Of a DNA stretch of 64,000 nucleotides, positions 47,066 to 57,150 are shown piece by piece. A model generated the notes under the pieces. That model saw only the letters and a list, made by a program, of their open reading frames with translations, ran no database searches and was not told the origin of the DNA. Where the stretch lies: NCBI GenBank assembly GCA_028752905.1, contig JAQNBH010000073.1, positions 62,001-126,000 of the forward strand. The letters are read 5' to 3'. A program made the position numbers and the translations under genes. The number at the start of each line of letters is the position of its first letter. The first letter of the stretch is position 1. The DNA is from Cladorhizidae sp. MBARI D1340-BT2 (lineage: Eukaryota > Porifera > Demospongiae > Poecilosclerida > Cladorhizidae).

Positions 47066-47526
47066 TCTGAACAGCTGCACAGATAGACAACTCTAAAATA
47101 ATGGAACTCCAATTTGCTGCATAGATGCACTGACCAGCCAGCACTCTAGCCTGAATTTATGTCCGGCTATTTCCTGGTGAATTAGCTCAGCCACGCCCAG
47201 CTACTGATGAGTTGTGAGGTGAGGGGAGGGGCCTGACTTGTGGAAGAGTTGCAGTATCAGTAATGCCTTTAGATTACTCAACCTCATCATAATTGGCCAT
47301 TGCCATGACACTGGCCCACCTCATTCTCGCATAATTGTTGAGGTCAGAATTAGCTAACCTACACAAGTACTGACATGCAGATCATGTGTACACGATAACT
47401 ACAATAGTCATCGAGGGGAGAGAGAGGGCGTGGAGTGGGCGTGGCTAAGTATGAGCCTGCTAATGCTCTAATGTAAACCTGCTTCTAACTTCATCTCCAC
47501 CAAGACTTGCTATGCCACCATCAATC
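47066..47526. other. Putative promoter and 5' UTR region of the receptor gene
   Basis: Unique sequence upstream of exon 1 on the minus strand. I see no convincing TATA box or initiator. Words such as ccacgcccag and gggcgtgg are present (possible GC-type boxes), but that is weak evidence. Confidence 0.3.
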
Positions 47527-48323
47527 CCTAGTATGCACCCTACCACACAGTGCTAGTCCACCTGTTCCCCACCACTTATACACAGTATTACATATAGTAT
47601 GCAGCCTACCACACAGTGCTAGTCCACCTGTTCCCCACCACTTATACACAGTATTACATATAGTATGCAGCCTACCACACAGTGCTAGTCCACCTGTTCC
47701 CCACCACTTATACACAGTATTACATATAGTATGCAGCCTACCACACAGTGCTAGTCCACCTGTTCCCCACCACTTATACACAGTATTACATATAGTATGC
47801 AGCCTACCACACAGTGCTAGTCCACCTGTTCCCCACCACTTATACACAGTATTACATATAGTATGCAGCCTACCACACAGTGCTAGTCCACCTGTTCCCC
47901 ACCACTTATACACAGTATTACATATAGTATGCAGCCTACCACACAGTGCTAGTCCACCTGTTCCCCACCACTTATACACAGTATTACATATAGTATGCAC
48001 CCTACCACACAGTGCTAGTCCACCTGTTCCCCACCACTTATACACAGTATTACATATAGTATGCAGCCTACCACACAGTGCTAGTCCACCTGTTCCCCAC
48101 CACTTATACACAGTATTACATATAGTATGCAGCCTACCACACAGTGCTAGTCCACCTGTTCCCCACCACTTATACACAGTATTACATATAGTATGCAGCC
48201 TACCACACAGTGCTAGTCCACCTGTTCCCCACCACTTATACACAGTATTACATATAGTATGCAGCCTACCACACAGTGCTAGTCCACCTGTTCCCCACCA
48301 CTTATACACAGTATTACATATAG
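47527..48323. repeat. Minisatellite, 66-bp unit, 12 nearly identical copies
   Basis: Unit pieces: cctaccacacagtgctagtc, cacctgttccccaccactta, tacacagtattacatatagt, atgcag. The only variant noticed is atgcac for atgcag. Open on both strands (284 and 262 codons) because 66 is a multiple of three; the unit has no unique coding flank, so I do not call a gene. Confidence 0.96.
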
Positions 48324-49051
48324 ACCAGCGAGACTTGCAGCTGCTGCAACCTATATATTAAATAATAGTGTGCACTGCACATTTACCACACACTTCAAAC
48401 CCTTAACAGTTGTGTGTAAGTGGTGTATTAATACATTTATACCACCCTCAGATATGTGGTGTGTATATATAGACAAGCTAAAGGTTGGTTTTCTTAGTCT
48501 TGTTCTGACAAACCTCCAGCACCAGCAGGATTGGTATCTCTACATATAACATAATCAAGTAGACAGAATATTCCACTAGATACATCCATAGCTAAATGTA
48601 AGACTAGAGGGATAGTAGTTATCAGTTTATACAGTGAAAGCTATAGCTGCTTCCTACAGTTGTAAGATCATCTAATAATTATAAGTTAATTCACATAATT
48701 ATAGTGAAAGCGATAGCTAGCTAACAACAGTTGTAGATCATCCAATACTTGTAAGTTAATTCACACACAGTGAAAGCTATAGCTGCTTCCAATGGTTGTA
48801 GATCATCTAATAATTATAATTCATGCACATGGTGTTTAGGCCTGCAGTTGCAGTGCTTTAATTTTTGATGTTTGAAAACAGCTCCTCATGTGAGGAACCT
48901 GCCTTGACGGGAGCTTGCACATTGAGAGAGCTAATTATGCAGCATGAAATATTGAACACACAGAATTGCTGGAGGCCTCCTAAACATGACCAGACCTGTG
49001 ACATTCTCTTGCATGGGAGAGAATCACTGCAACACTAAAGTTGTCCTCCAT
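48324..49051. repeat. Spacer containing a dispersed repeat also found at 51.2-51.6 kb
   Basis: 48420-48850 shares long stretches with 51190-51600 in the same orientation: agacaagctaaag, gaatattccactagatacat, ccatagctaaatgt, then two or three internal copies of a 60-70-bp segment with gtgaaagc...tagatcatctaataattataa. Likely an unnamed interspersed element; no coding frame. Confidence 0.65.
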
Positions 49052-49876
49052 GCTAGCTACAAGTACACAGCTCCTTGAAACTCCTCTAGCTACCAGTACA
49101 CAGCTCTTTGAAACTCCTCTAGCTACCAATACACAGCTCCTTGAAACTCCTCTAGCTACCAATACACAGCTCCTTGAAACTCCTTTAGCTACCAATACAC
49201 AGCTCCTTGAAACTCCTTTAGCTACCAGTACACCGCTCCTTGAAACTCCTCTAGCTACCAGTACACAGCTCCTTGAAACTCCTCTAGCTACCAGTACCCA
49301 GCTCCTTGAAACTCCTTTAGCTACCAGTACACAGCTCCTTGAAACTCCTCTAGCTACCAATACACAGCTCCTTGAAACTCCTTTAGCTACCAGTACACAC
49401 AGCTCCTTGAAACTCCTCTAGCTACCAATACACAGCTCCTTGAAACTCCTTTAGCTACCAATACACAGCTCCTTGAAACTCCTCTAGCTACCAGTACACA
49501 GCTCCTTGAAACTCCTCTAGCTACCAATACACAGCTCCTTGAAACTCCTCTAGCTACCAGTACACATCTCCTTGAAACTCCTTTAGCTACCAATACACAG
49601 CTCCTTGAAACTCCTCTAGCTACCAATACACAGCTCCTTGAAACTCCTTTAGCTACCAGTACACAGCTCCTTGAAACTCCTTTAGCTACCAATACACAGC
49701 TCCTTGAAACTCCTCTAGCTACCAATACACAGCTCCTTGAAACTCCTTTAGCTACCAGTACACAGCTCCTTGAAACACCTTTAGCTACCAATACACAGCT
49801 CCTTGAAACTCCTCTAGCTACCAATACACAGCTCCTTGAAACTCCTTTAGCTACCAGTACACAGCTCCTTGAAACA
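49052..49876. repeat. Minisatellite, 33-bp unit, 25 copies
   Basis: Unit: ctagctaccagtacacagct then ccttgaaactcct, with agt/aat and ctct/cttt alternatives. An 11-codon frame is open on both strands and is interrupted once by a 2-bp gain near 49399. Not a gene. Confidence 0.95.
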
Positions 49877-50072
49877 AAGAATCATTTTTAATTGTTCATG
49901 ACCTGCTAAAGTTTTGTCACCACGTATGTACAGAGTTCTACACATTATTATTTTTGTTTGCTTTTCAATTGCATCACCATGGTTACCACATCACCATGGT
50001 TACCAGCATAGTTTGATAAATCTAGTGTTTGTTAAAATATATTTCGTAACACCAAATACTTTGACATTTCAG

Positions 50073-50218
50073 ACAGTCATCCTCCCCTCACAGGAGATGA
50101 GTGGGAGAGTGCAGCTCAGTCAGAGGAATGTTGGTGTGTGGCCAGAGAGATGTTGGTGGCTCCCTGCACACGGCCATTGGGCAGGGTCTGCATCTTACTT
50201 GCTGACAGTCAGTCTTCA
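50073..50218 (+). CDS. Candidate exon, weak thyroglobulin type-1-like signature
   Basis: Between acceptor ttgacatttcag and donor gtaagt (50219). The open frame encodes DEWESAAQSEECWCVAREML followed by a CTR and a later Cys. The CWCV core followed by a TR-containing loop and Cys recalls the thyroglobulin type-1 repeat, though the Gly of GTR is replaced. No partner exon found in the window, so this may be an orphan or chance match. Confidence 0.3.
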
Positions 50219-50239
50219 GTAAGTGCACATCTTGACTTT

Positions 50240-50405
50240 GTAGAGATGCCAATGAAGTCACATCATGTAACACATGACCACTGTGTAGAGGTGACAATGA
50301 AGTCACACCATGTAACACATCAGTGACCACTGTGTAGGGATCACAATAAACACATCATTGACCACTAGTTAGAGGTGACAATGAAGTCATGCCATGTAAC
50401 ACATA
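50240..50405. repeat. Degenerate repeat of about 50 bp, 4 copies
   Basis: Copies share gacaatgaagtca and catgtaacacat with gaccactgtgtag. Spacing is irregular. Confidence 0.7.
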
Positions 50406-50447
50406 GTTGACGAGAAATAATAATAATACCGTATATGTAATACTAAC

Positions 50448-50800
50448 TGTCACAAGGTGTCCCTGGACAAGACTCTAACTGAACCCTTACACAGTAATCA
50501 TATGGCACACACTGATTACTGTCATGCAGTCCGTTGTTAATTAATTGTGAATAGGTATTTAATTACTGTAACCCATTGCATGTTTAGTCTGACAGGTCCC
50601 TATTAAAGGAGCCTAGTTGGAGTTACCAGAGAGTTGATTGCGAGCATACAGCTGTCTATCTTATGTATATAACTTTGGCCATAAAGGTCTTTGAGACAAC
50701 ATCTGAATTAGACCTGTAACATGGTAGTCAGTCTACCTGGTGGCAGCAATTACCAGTTAACCGATACATCGTTGGGTGATACCCGAGTCACCCTGCGACA
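50448..50800. mobile_element. Solo LTR, 353 bp, with 5-bp target duplication
   Basis: Starts TGTCACAAGGTG and ends CACCCTGCGACA, inverted termini matching at 10 of 12 positions and obeying TG...CA. Flanked by ctaac on both sides (50443-50447 and 50801-50805). No internal retroelement coding region is attached. Its ends differ from those of the gypsy element at 58319, so it belongs to another LTR family. Confidence 0.75.
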
Positions 50801-50847
50801 CTAACAATAAATATAATTATGTCTCAACAACAACAATAGTAACAACA

Positions 50848-51132
50848 GAGTTGAAGAAGACTTATGTATGCACGCCTCAAGAGCAGCTATTTCTGTCTTT
50901 CCACCAGAGTTGAAGAAGACTTATGTATGCACGTCTCAAGAGCAGCCATTTCTGTCTTTCCAGCAGAGTTGAAGAAGACTTAGGCATGCACGTCTCAAGA
51001 ATAGCCATTTCTGTCTTTCCACCAGAGTTGAAGAAGACTTATGTATGCACGTCTCAAGAGCAGCCATTTCTGTCTTTCCAGCAGAGTTGAAGAAGACTTA
51101 GGCATGCACGTCTCAAGAATAGCCATTTCTGC
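50848..51132. repeat. Minisatellite, 59-bp unit, about 5 copies
   Basis: Units begin with gagttgaagaagactta at 50848, 50907, 50966, 51025 and 51084, with gcacgtctcaagagcagcca and tttctgtctttcca. Two unit types (atgtatg / gagcag and aggcatg / gaatag) alternate in the last four copies. Confidence 0.92.
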
Positions 51133-51189
51133 ATCTGGTCTTAGATAAGTGGTGTTTGAGCTAAAGTTTACTTAGATGTGGGTGATATA

Positions 51190-51600
51190 TGTAGACAAAA
51201 AGGTTACTTTGATATGTGGTGTATATATAGGCAAGATAAAGGTTAATTAGATATGTGGTGTGTGCATAGACAAGCTAAAGCTTACAGACTTGCTTAGTCT
51301 TTTCCTACAGATCTGTAGCAGCAGAGATTAGTATATCTACAAATAACATATATCATTCTAGAGAGAATATTCCACTAGATACATCCATAGCTAAATGTTT
51401 CCAGATGACTAGAGGTATATATACTAGTTAATTAATTATAATTTCATGCAGTGAAAGCTACAGCTAGTTTCCAGATCATCTAATAATTATAAGTTAAATC
51501 ACATACAGTGAAAGCAATAGCTACTTCCAACAGTTGTAGATCATCTAATAATTATAAGTTCATTCACATATAGTGAAAGCTAACAACAGTTGTACAATAT
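51190..51600. repeat. Second copy of the dispersed repeat of 48.4-48.9 kb
   Basis: Same order of shared blocks as at 48420-48850, including gaatattccactagatacat and the repeated gtgaaagc...tagatcatctaataattataa. Followed by an (AT)n tract at about 51615-51635 and AT-rich sequence to 51780. Confidence 0.65.
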
Positions 51601-51789
51601 AAATAAATATAATTATATATATATATATATATATTTTATATATCTATACAGATTATTATTTACATTTTTTAAATTTTTAAACTTTATTTATTTATATTAT
51701 TATTTGTTTTTATTATTATTTATTATTTATTGATTAATTGCTTTATTATTATATTTTAAATTAATTATTCTTTCAAGACAAGAACTGCT

Positions 51790-52200
51790 TCCGTTATCTA
51801 GTTATGGAACAAGTCCAACTCCTGACCGGCCCCGCATGAGCCCACCACTGATGCTGCATTCCATCTCTGCACAGCTCCAGGGAGATGCTGAAGGAGGTAT
51901 GTTCTTGCCTCACCTCTCTAGTACATTGCCTCACTCTGTTTGTAGCCCAGTGCCTTAAAAAAGGCCAGTGTCCTCATCCCAATGGCCCCAAAGCTTCAAT
52001 AGCCACAAGTGTGAAGGCATAGCCACGCCCTAAGGTGGTGTACTTGGCTGACTTCCTCTCCTCAGCTAGGCCAGCCACTGCTCCAGCACTATTGGTGGCA
52101 TAGCATTAGGACTGTGCAAAGGTGTCCAGGCAAGTCGCGTCCCATACTAGTGGCTTGCCATTCTTCCAGGGGATCCTTGTTGCCCCATCCGGTCACCTGC
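51790..52200 (-). pseudogene. Non-LTR retrotransposon fragment, C-terminal endonuclease-like region
   Basis: Read on the minus strand it gives, across several frame changes, PDGATRIPWKNGKPLVWDAT, an AGAVAGLAEERKSAKYTTLG segment and LGPLG...; these match in order the C-terminal part of the fragment at 56500-57150. Frameshifts and a stop make it non-functional. Confidence 0.65.
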
Positions 52201-53142
52201 CATTTGTGTGGTTCAGACCTAATTGTTCTAGCGGTCGATGGTATTTTTTAATTTTTTAATATTTTTACTTGTGGTTAAAACTTTAGAGCTGCATAGATTC
52301 TGTACTTGGCTAGATGTGTTGGGGAAAGGTGTACTGCAGCAGGTATTGCAGAGGAATGAGCAGCTTCCTGTCTATATATATTATATATATATTATATTAT
52401 TCAACATTTGTCCTGCAGGCCTTCATCACTTCCATCTGCCAATGGCTCATCAAAGTCCCCATCTGCATCCAATGCCTTGAGGACCTCCTCCAAAGAGAAA
52501 CATTGTCTTTTTTCCATAATAGTTATCCATAACTTTTTTGTTTATTGTCGTTCGTTTGCAGATAATTTTTGGACCAGAAGATAGCATGTTTAAAGAGCTT
52601 TACAATGATGCATTTTATAAAGACTAACAATAAATGGTTATGTTTAAGAGCTTTACAATGATGCATTTTATAAAGACTAACAATAAATGGTTATGTTTGT
52701 ACAGTGGTCACAAGTATATACATGCCCTTGAAACCTGAGTGGTGATCCTTGTGCAATGCATAAAAAAACATTGTGTCATCAACCACTTCTCATTCACAGG
52801 TGGTCTTGCATTACCACAGAGGTATGCAATGAGCAGAAGAGTTTGCCGCAATACTACTTAGAAGTGAAGTGGGAGGTCAAATAGGTACCTCGTAGTACCG
52901 AAAAATTACAAAATCGATTTTAAACATTAATGTATAACTTTTGACTGGTATATACCTCCCACAAAAAATATAATCCGATCCGCTCATTGTATATCCGCTC
53001 ATTGTATAGAGCATAGAAAGAGCTTTAAAATGGTATTTAAAAAGTTGGTATACAAAAATATTTTACCGAGATATCTTTTGCATCTTAGACATACAGGTCA
53101 TCCCGCCATGACCTATAGCAAGAGTATAAAAGAAAAGGTGAC
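52201..53142. other. Mixed spacer with a 52-bp direct duplication
   Basis: The stretch gagctttacaatgatgcatt... is duplicated in tandem (about 52595-52700). The block tttttacttgtggttaaaac...tagattctg (52264-52305) recurs at 54065-54105 in the same orientation. On the minus strand 52510-52405 an acidic open stretch (FSLEEVLKALDADGDFDEPL) could be a transposase N-terminus, but it is too short to name. Confidence 0.35.
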
Positions 53143-53870
53143 CTAAGCCATACACAACATACACAGAAACCAAGACCAAGTGCCATCACAAGTCACACGA
53201 ATGTCCACAATTTCATCCGGAGCGGCATCCTTCCGGAGGAGTGCTGCAGCAGCAGAGAACTGTGCCTCACGCTCAAGAGACGTGGCAGCAGCGATCTTCT
53301 CATTATGAGAAGAGTAGGAAGGCTTGGACACAGGGGGAAGCATGCCCATCATGGCAGTGAAGGTATCCAGGCTCACCCTTCCCTTACCAATGCTCCTCAT
53401 GGCTAGGATAGACTTTGTGTTGACAGTATGGTCCTCTGCACGATAGGGGTCAGTCAGAAAGGACTGCTTGCCACACACCATGCAACAGATGGCAACCCTG
53501 GACACTAACCCCCTCCTGCACTGTCTGGCCTCTGTCACTGTCAGAGGAGAGCCACAGCATGAAAAAATGCCAACAGCTCTCTGGAGAGAGCTCATCTTTA
53601 CCAGGTGGTAGTCCTCCTGGTAGTCATGCTGGTCTGAGGAAGGAGAGAAGAAGGAAGAAGTCCATGCAGTAGCTGAAGAAGATCGAGCGATGGTGGAAGA
53701 TTGTGAAGCAGCGAGCGCTAGTTTCTTTCCTGAAGTAGTTACGGTAGTCGAAGGTGAAGGGAGTATCTTAGAAGCTATAGCAACTTCTGGGGCTATCTTC
53801 ATGAAGACCTTCCTCCTCTTCAGACGGTGAGTAGAGGCAAACTCGAGTCGGCATCTTGGACACTAATTAC
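53143..53870 (-). pseudogene. Mutator-like transposase, N-terminal part only
   Basis: Minus-strand frame of 219 codons (53802-53143), extendable upstream in frame to about 53865 (RLEFASTHRLKRRK). It includes a Cys pair (ICCMVCGKQ), a RSIGKGRVSLDTFTAMMGML segment and ends at RVTCDGTWS, which I recognise as the conserved start of the catalytic domain in Mutator-like (PF20700-type) transposases. After CDGTWS only about nine residues remain before a stop, so most of the catalytic domain is deleted. Probably a non-autonomous remnant; element ends were not delineated. Confidence 0.6.
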
Positions 53871-54472
53871 TCAGCTAAACGACCTGCGCAAAGACTCAAA
53901 TTTTACTTGGCGGTTGCGCAGTTACCATGGAATCATTCATGATGCAGTAAGGCAGCATATTTCATAATCTCTGTAGGGCGAGCGGTTGCTAAGATATAGA
54001 CGGTCAAAGTTTCCACAACGGGGATGATTGGGGAGACAATGACATTTTTTTAACTTTTTTAAAATTTTTACTTGTGGTTACAACTTTAGATCTCCTTAGA
54101 TTCTGCAAACTTCATGGTATGGACTTGATATATAGCTCAAAAGATAGGTCTCTCTGTGTGCTCTCTTTTTATATTAAAATATGTTTCTAGGTATAATAAC
54201 TATAGGCAAGTTACTAGAGTGGAGGGACCTCAAAAACCTGAATCCCTGCAACCTCAGCCAAAATAACTCCAGATTATTATTATAATTAAGTATTTATTTA
54301 TTATTTATTTTCTTTCTTTCTTGTTAGCTTGTTATTTTACATATTTATTATTATTTATGTTTATTTTTAAATTAACAAATATAATTATACCAAGTTCATT
54401 AACACCTAATTAGCACATGCTAGCTAGTAATTGAAAATTAAAAAAGCAAATGATACAAAGGGAAAAAATTAA
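53871..54472. other. Flank of the Mutator-like remnant and AT-rich sequence
   Basis: 53900-54030 has a sequence (gcggttgctaagatatagac) that could be a Mutator terminal region but lacks a convincing inverted partner. 54270-54470 is AT-rich and shares attaacacctaattagca-like sequence with 55260-55300, consistent with 3' tails of the two neighbouring retrotransposon fragments. Confidence 0.4.
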
Positions 54473-55260
54473 ATTATTTGTAAATAGACAGACTGGCACC
54501 GACAGCTGCAGTGTTCCCATGCTGGATGGTAATGGAAATTCTCTGCGGAGGACAAAATGATGGGTACATGGTTCGTCGAATTTTACCTTGAGACAGCCTC
54601 CCAACTTCCGAAGAAACAGAGATGCTTCCACTCCCAACACTCCAGTGGTTTCTATGCCAATTGGGACAAAGAATGGGCAGCAGCAATATTGGCATACTTT
54701 TCTTTCTTCAAGGACTCAGCTCTGTTTGCCACTACAACAGGATAAAAATCAAGCTTCAGGAAGATATGGCCTGGCTGTAATTTATGCAGAAAAATACGAG
54801 CAGCATGGATGATAGATTCAGCTCCAAGACGTATCCCAAAACCCAACTGAAGAGGTGCCAGAAGAGCACTCATGGCTGCTTCATATGAAAGCTTGCACGT
54901 TTAGCTACCAGACATCTAAACATGCACCCAATGGCTATGGGACTCATACCACCATCCTTTTTATTCAGGGTGATGAGAGAAGTGCCAAAAAAAGAGCAAA
55001 CAGAAGCTGGAACAGCACCATATTGATGAAATCAGTCATGGCTGCAAGAAAAGAGACCACCATCACCAGCAGACTTACTGATCACATCCTTAAGGTGACG
55101 TAACCATCTGGTCCTCCCTCACATCCACAAGGAAAAGAGTGAATGGCCTTTTGAAGGTGAACTACCAATAATTGGAGCTGGAGGAATGAATGAATTTTGA
55201 TGAGGTGGAGGATGTTTATCTCGCAACAAATTGTGTTTTCTTTATTTCATTTATTAATTT
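54473..55260 (-). pseudogene. Internally deleted non-LTR retrotransposon: RT start joined to C-terminus
   Basis: Minus strand, 5' to 3': reverse transcriptase N-part (KDVISKSAGDGGLF..., FINMVL-like, FGTSLITLNKKDGG, PIAIGCMFRCLVAK, then ALLAPLQLGFGIRLGAESI and HIFLKLDF), then abruptly the C-terminal domain (ANRAESLKKEKYANIAAAHS, LGVEASLFLRKLG). The RT palm with its YxDD box and the zinc knuckle are missing between LKLDF and the C-terminal part. At least two frameshifts. Non-functional. Confidence 0.75.
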
Positions 55261-55384
55261 CATTAAACAGAGTCCATTAACATCTAATTAACACCATGCA
55301 AATTATAAAAAATTAATAATTACTACATACATGAGAAGTTACAGAAAAATTAACACACCCAAACACAAATAAATAACAAATGCA

Positions 55385-55800
55385 AGCAAACAATCTCAAG
55401 GCAAAGTCCCCAAAATAGCCGCAGCATTACCCGCAGAATTTCGATGACCCCACACTGCACCAGAAAGGACTGTGACCTCAGCTCCTCTAACTGCTCTGCG
55501 AGCCGTTTGCCAAGGTCAGTGAAAAAGGCTGCAGCTGCAGGGCCGAAAACTCCCATCTCAATCAATGACAATGGCCAGAGGAATAACAGAGTCCAACTCT
55601 TTATACTTGTCTTCTTGCTCAGCTTCAGTGGCCACTGCCAGCCTCAATACCAGCCAAGCCAAATGGAATGGTACATATATATATATATATATATAGGGGT
55701 CAGGGCATGTATCATATCCCACACTAGTGGTCAAGCACACTTCCATGGGACCAAACTGATGCACCCGGCCATTTGCCATCTGATCTGAACACTCTATTAG
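55385..55800 (-). pseudogene. Non-LTR retrotransposon C-terminal fragment with a (TA)n insertion
   Basis: Minus-strand frames join as a DGK-like endonuclease motif region, GYDTCPDP, a (TA)n stretch (55675-55696), then EAEQEDKYKELDSVIPLAIV and MGVFGPAAAAFFTDLGKRLA, followed by the terminal SQSFLVQ. Same domain as the other fragments. Frameshifted. Confidence 0.7.
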
Positions 55801-55860
55801 AAAGAAGAAAAAAAATTGCTTCCAGTTCACATGCTAGATGCGTGTGTGCTGGTATATAAC

Positions 55861-56144
55861 AGAGGTGGGTAGCTAGCTACGGTATATATATAGCACAAGG
55901 TGGGTAGCTAGCTACTGGTATATATATAGCATGAGGTGGATAGCTAGCTACTGGTATATATATAGCACGAGGTGGATAGCTAGCTACTGGTATATATATA
56001 GCACAAGGTGGGTAGCTAGCTACTGGTATATATATAACACGAGGTGGATAGCTAGCTACTGGTATATATATAGCACAAGGTGGGTAGCTAGCTACTGGTA
56101 TATATATAACACGAGGTGGATAGCTAGCTACTGGTACGTATATA
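55861..56144. repeat. Minisatellite, 36-bp unit, about 8 copies
   Basis: Unit: gaggtggatagctagctact then ggtatatatatagcac, with ggtggg and ataacac variants that alternate. A 12-codon frame stays open; not a gene. Confidence 0.93.
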
Positions 56145-56499
56145 GGCAGGATCGATGTCTAGTAAAAACATCGCGAGAATACAATTTCAATGGGAAGGTT
56201 ATTTTATCATCATCATCATCGTTTTATTTTGTTTTATTTCTTTAAAAAAATTGTGATATAATTATTATCATTATTTTACTTTTTATTACTTTATATTTTT
56301 ATTTGAAAGTAATACATGAGGGAAGGGGGGGATAAAACAAGGGGGAACCAAAAATATTGAAATAAGGTAAAAATAGTAATTAGCTAAAATAATAAATTAA
56401 TTAAGTAAAAATTAATTAAGCCAAATTAATTTTTAATTTTTTTATTATCAAATAAATAAAAATAAATAAGTATATAATATAATTAAATAAATAAATAAA

Positions 56500-57150
56500 T
56501 GCCCTCCCCCCATCTCATCCCTGGGTTTGAGGATGGATGCTGATACTATTAGGGTTGCCGTAGGTCTCCACTTGGGCTCCAATTTGTGTCACCCCCATTA
56601 CTGCCAGCACTGTGGAGCAGAAGTGAATCGCCTTGCCATGCATGGTCTTAGCTGCAAGAGGAGCGAAGGACATTTCTACCGTCATACCGCCATGACCAAC
56701 ATCATCTTCCGGGCATATTTATCTGCCGGTGCCCCTTCCAGGATGGAACCGTTGGGTCTCTTTCGTTCTGATGGAAAAAGGCCTGATGGGGTAACCATGG
56801 TGGCATGGAAGAATGGCAAGCAACTGGTGTGGGATGCAACTGTCCAGATATGTTTTCCCAGTCATATCAGGTGCAGCAGTGAGTAGTGCTGGAGCTGTTG
56901 CTGCTATGGCTGAGGAGAAAAAAGTGGCCAAGTATGCTAGCCTAGATCCTTGCCACTTTTTTGTACCTGTGGCCATCGAGTCATTGGGGGTCATCGGGAA
57001 CAGGTCGATCACTTTCCTGAAGGAGCTCAGCCTCAGGATAAGGCAAATAACTGGAGAGGTGCATGCCCGTGCTTACCTCCTTCAGCGTCTCTCAGTGGCA
57101 GTCCAGCGGGGGAATGCCTTGTCTGTTTTAGGGTCAATCGGGAGTTGAAC
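56500..57150 (+). pseudogene. Non-LTR retrotransposon C-terminal region: zinc knuckle plus restriction-like endonuclease
   Basis: Best-preserved fragment of the family. Frame 1 (56527-56886): RVAVGLHLGSNLC, the knuckle HYCQHCGAEV...HGLSCKRS (Cys-x2-Cys...His-x3-Cys) and the endonuclease-like KRPDGVTMVAWKNGK...LVWDATV. Frame 2 (56813-57148) continues with AMAEEKKVAKYASLDPCHFF, FLKELSLRIRQITGEV and LQRLSVAVQRGNALSVLG, ending in a stop. One frameshift near 56860. A CCHC-type knuckle followed by a PD...D signature is typical of R2/NeSL-type elements that use a restriction-like endonuclease; the exact clade is not established. Confidence 0.75.

Noticed and set aside
47507..48361. 284-codon plus and 262-codon minus frames
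   Set aside because: 66-bp array; perfect periodicity, no domain, both strands open.
48980..49824. 11-residue repeat frames on both strands
   Set aside because: 33-bp array artefact.
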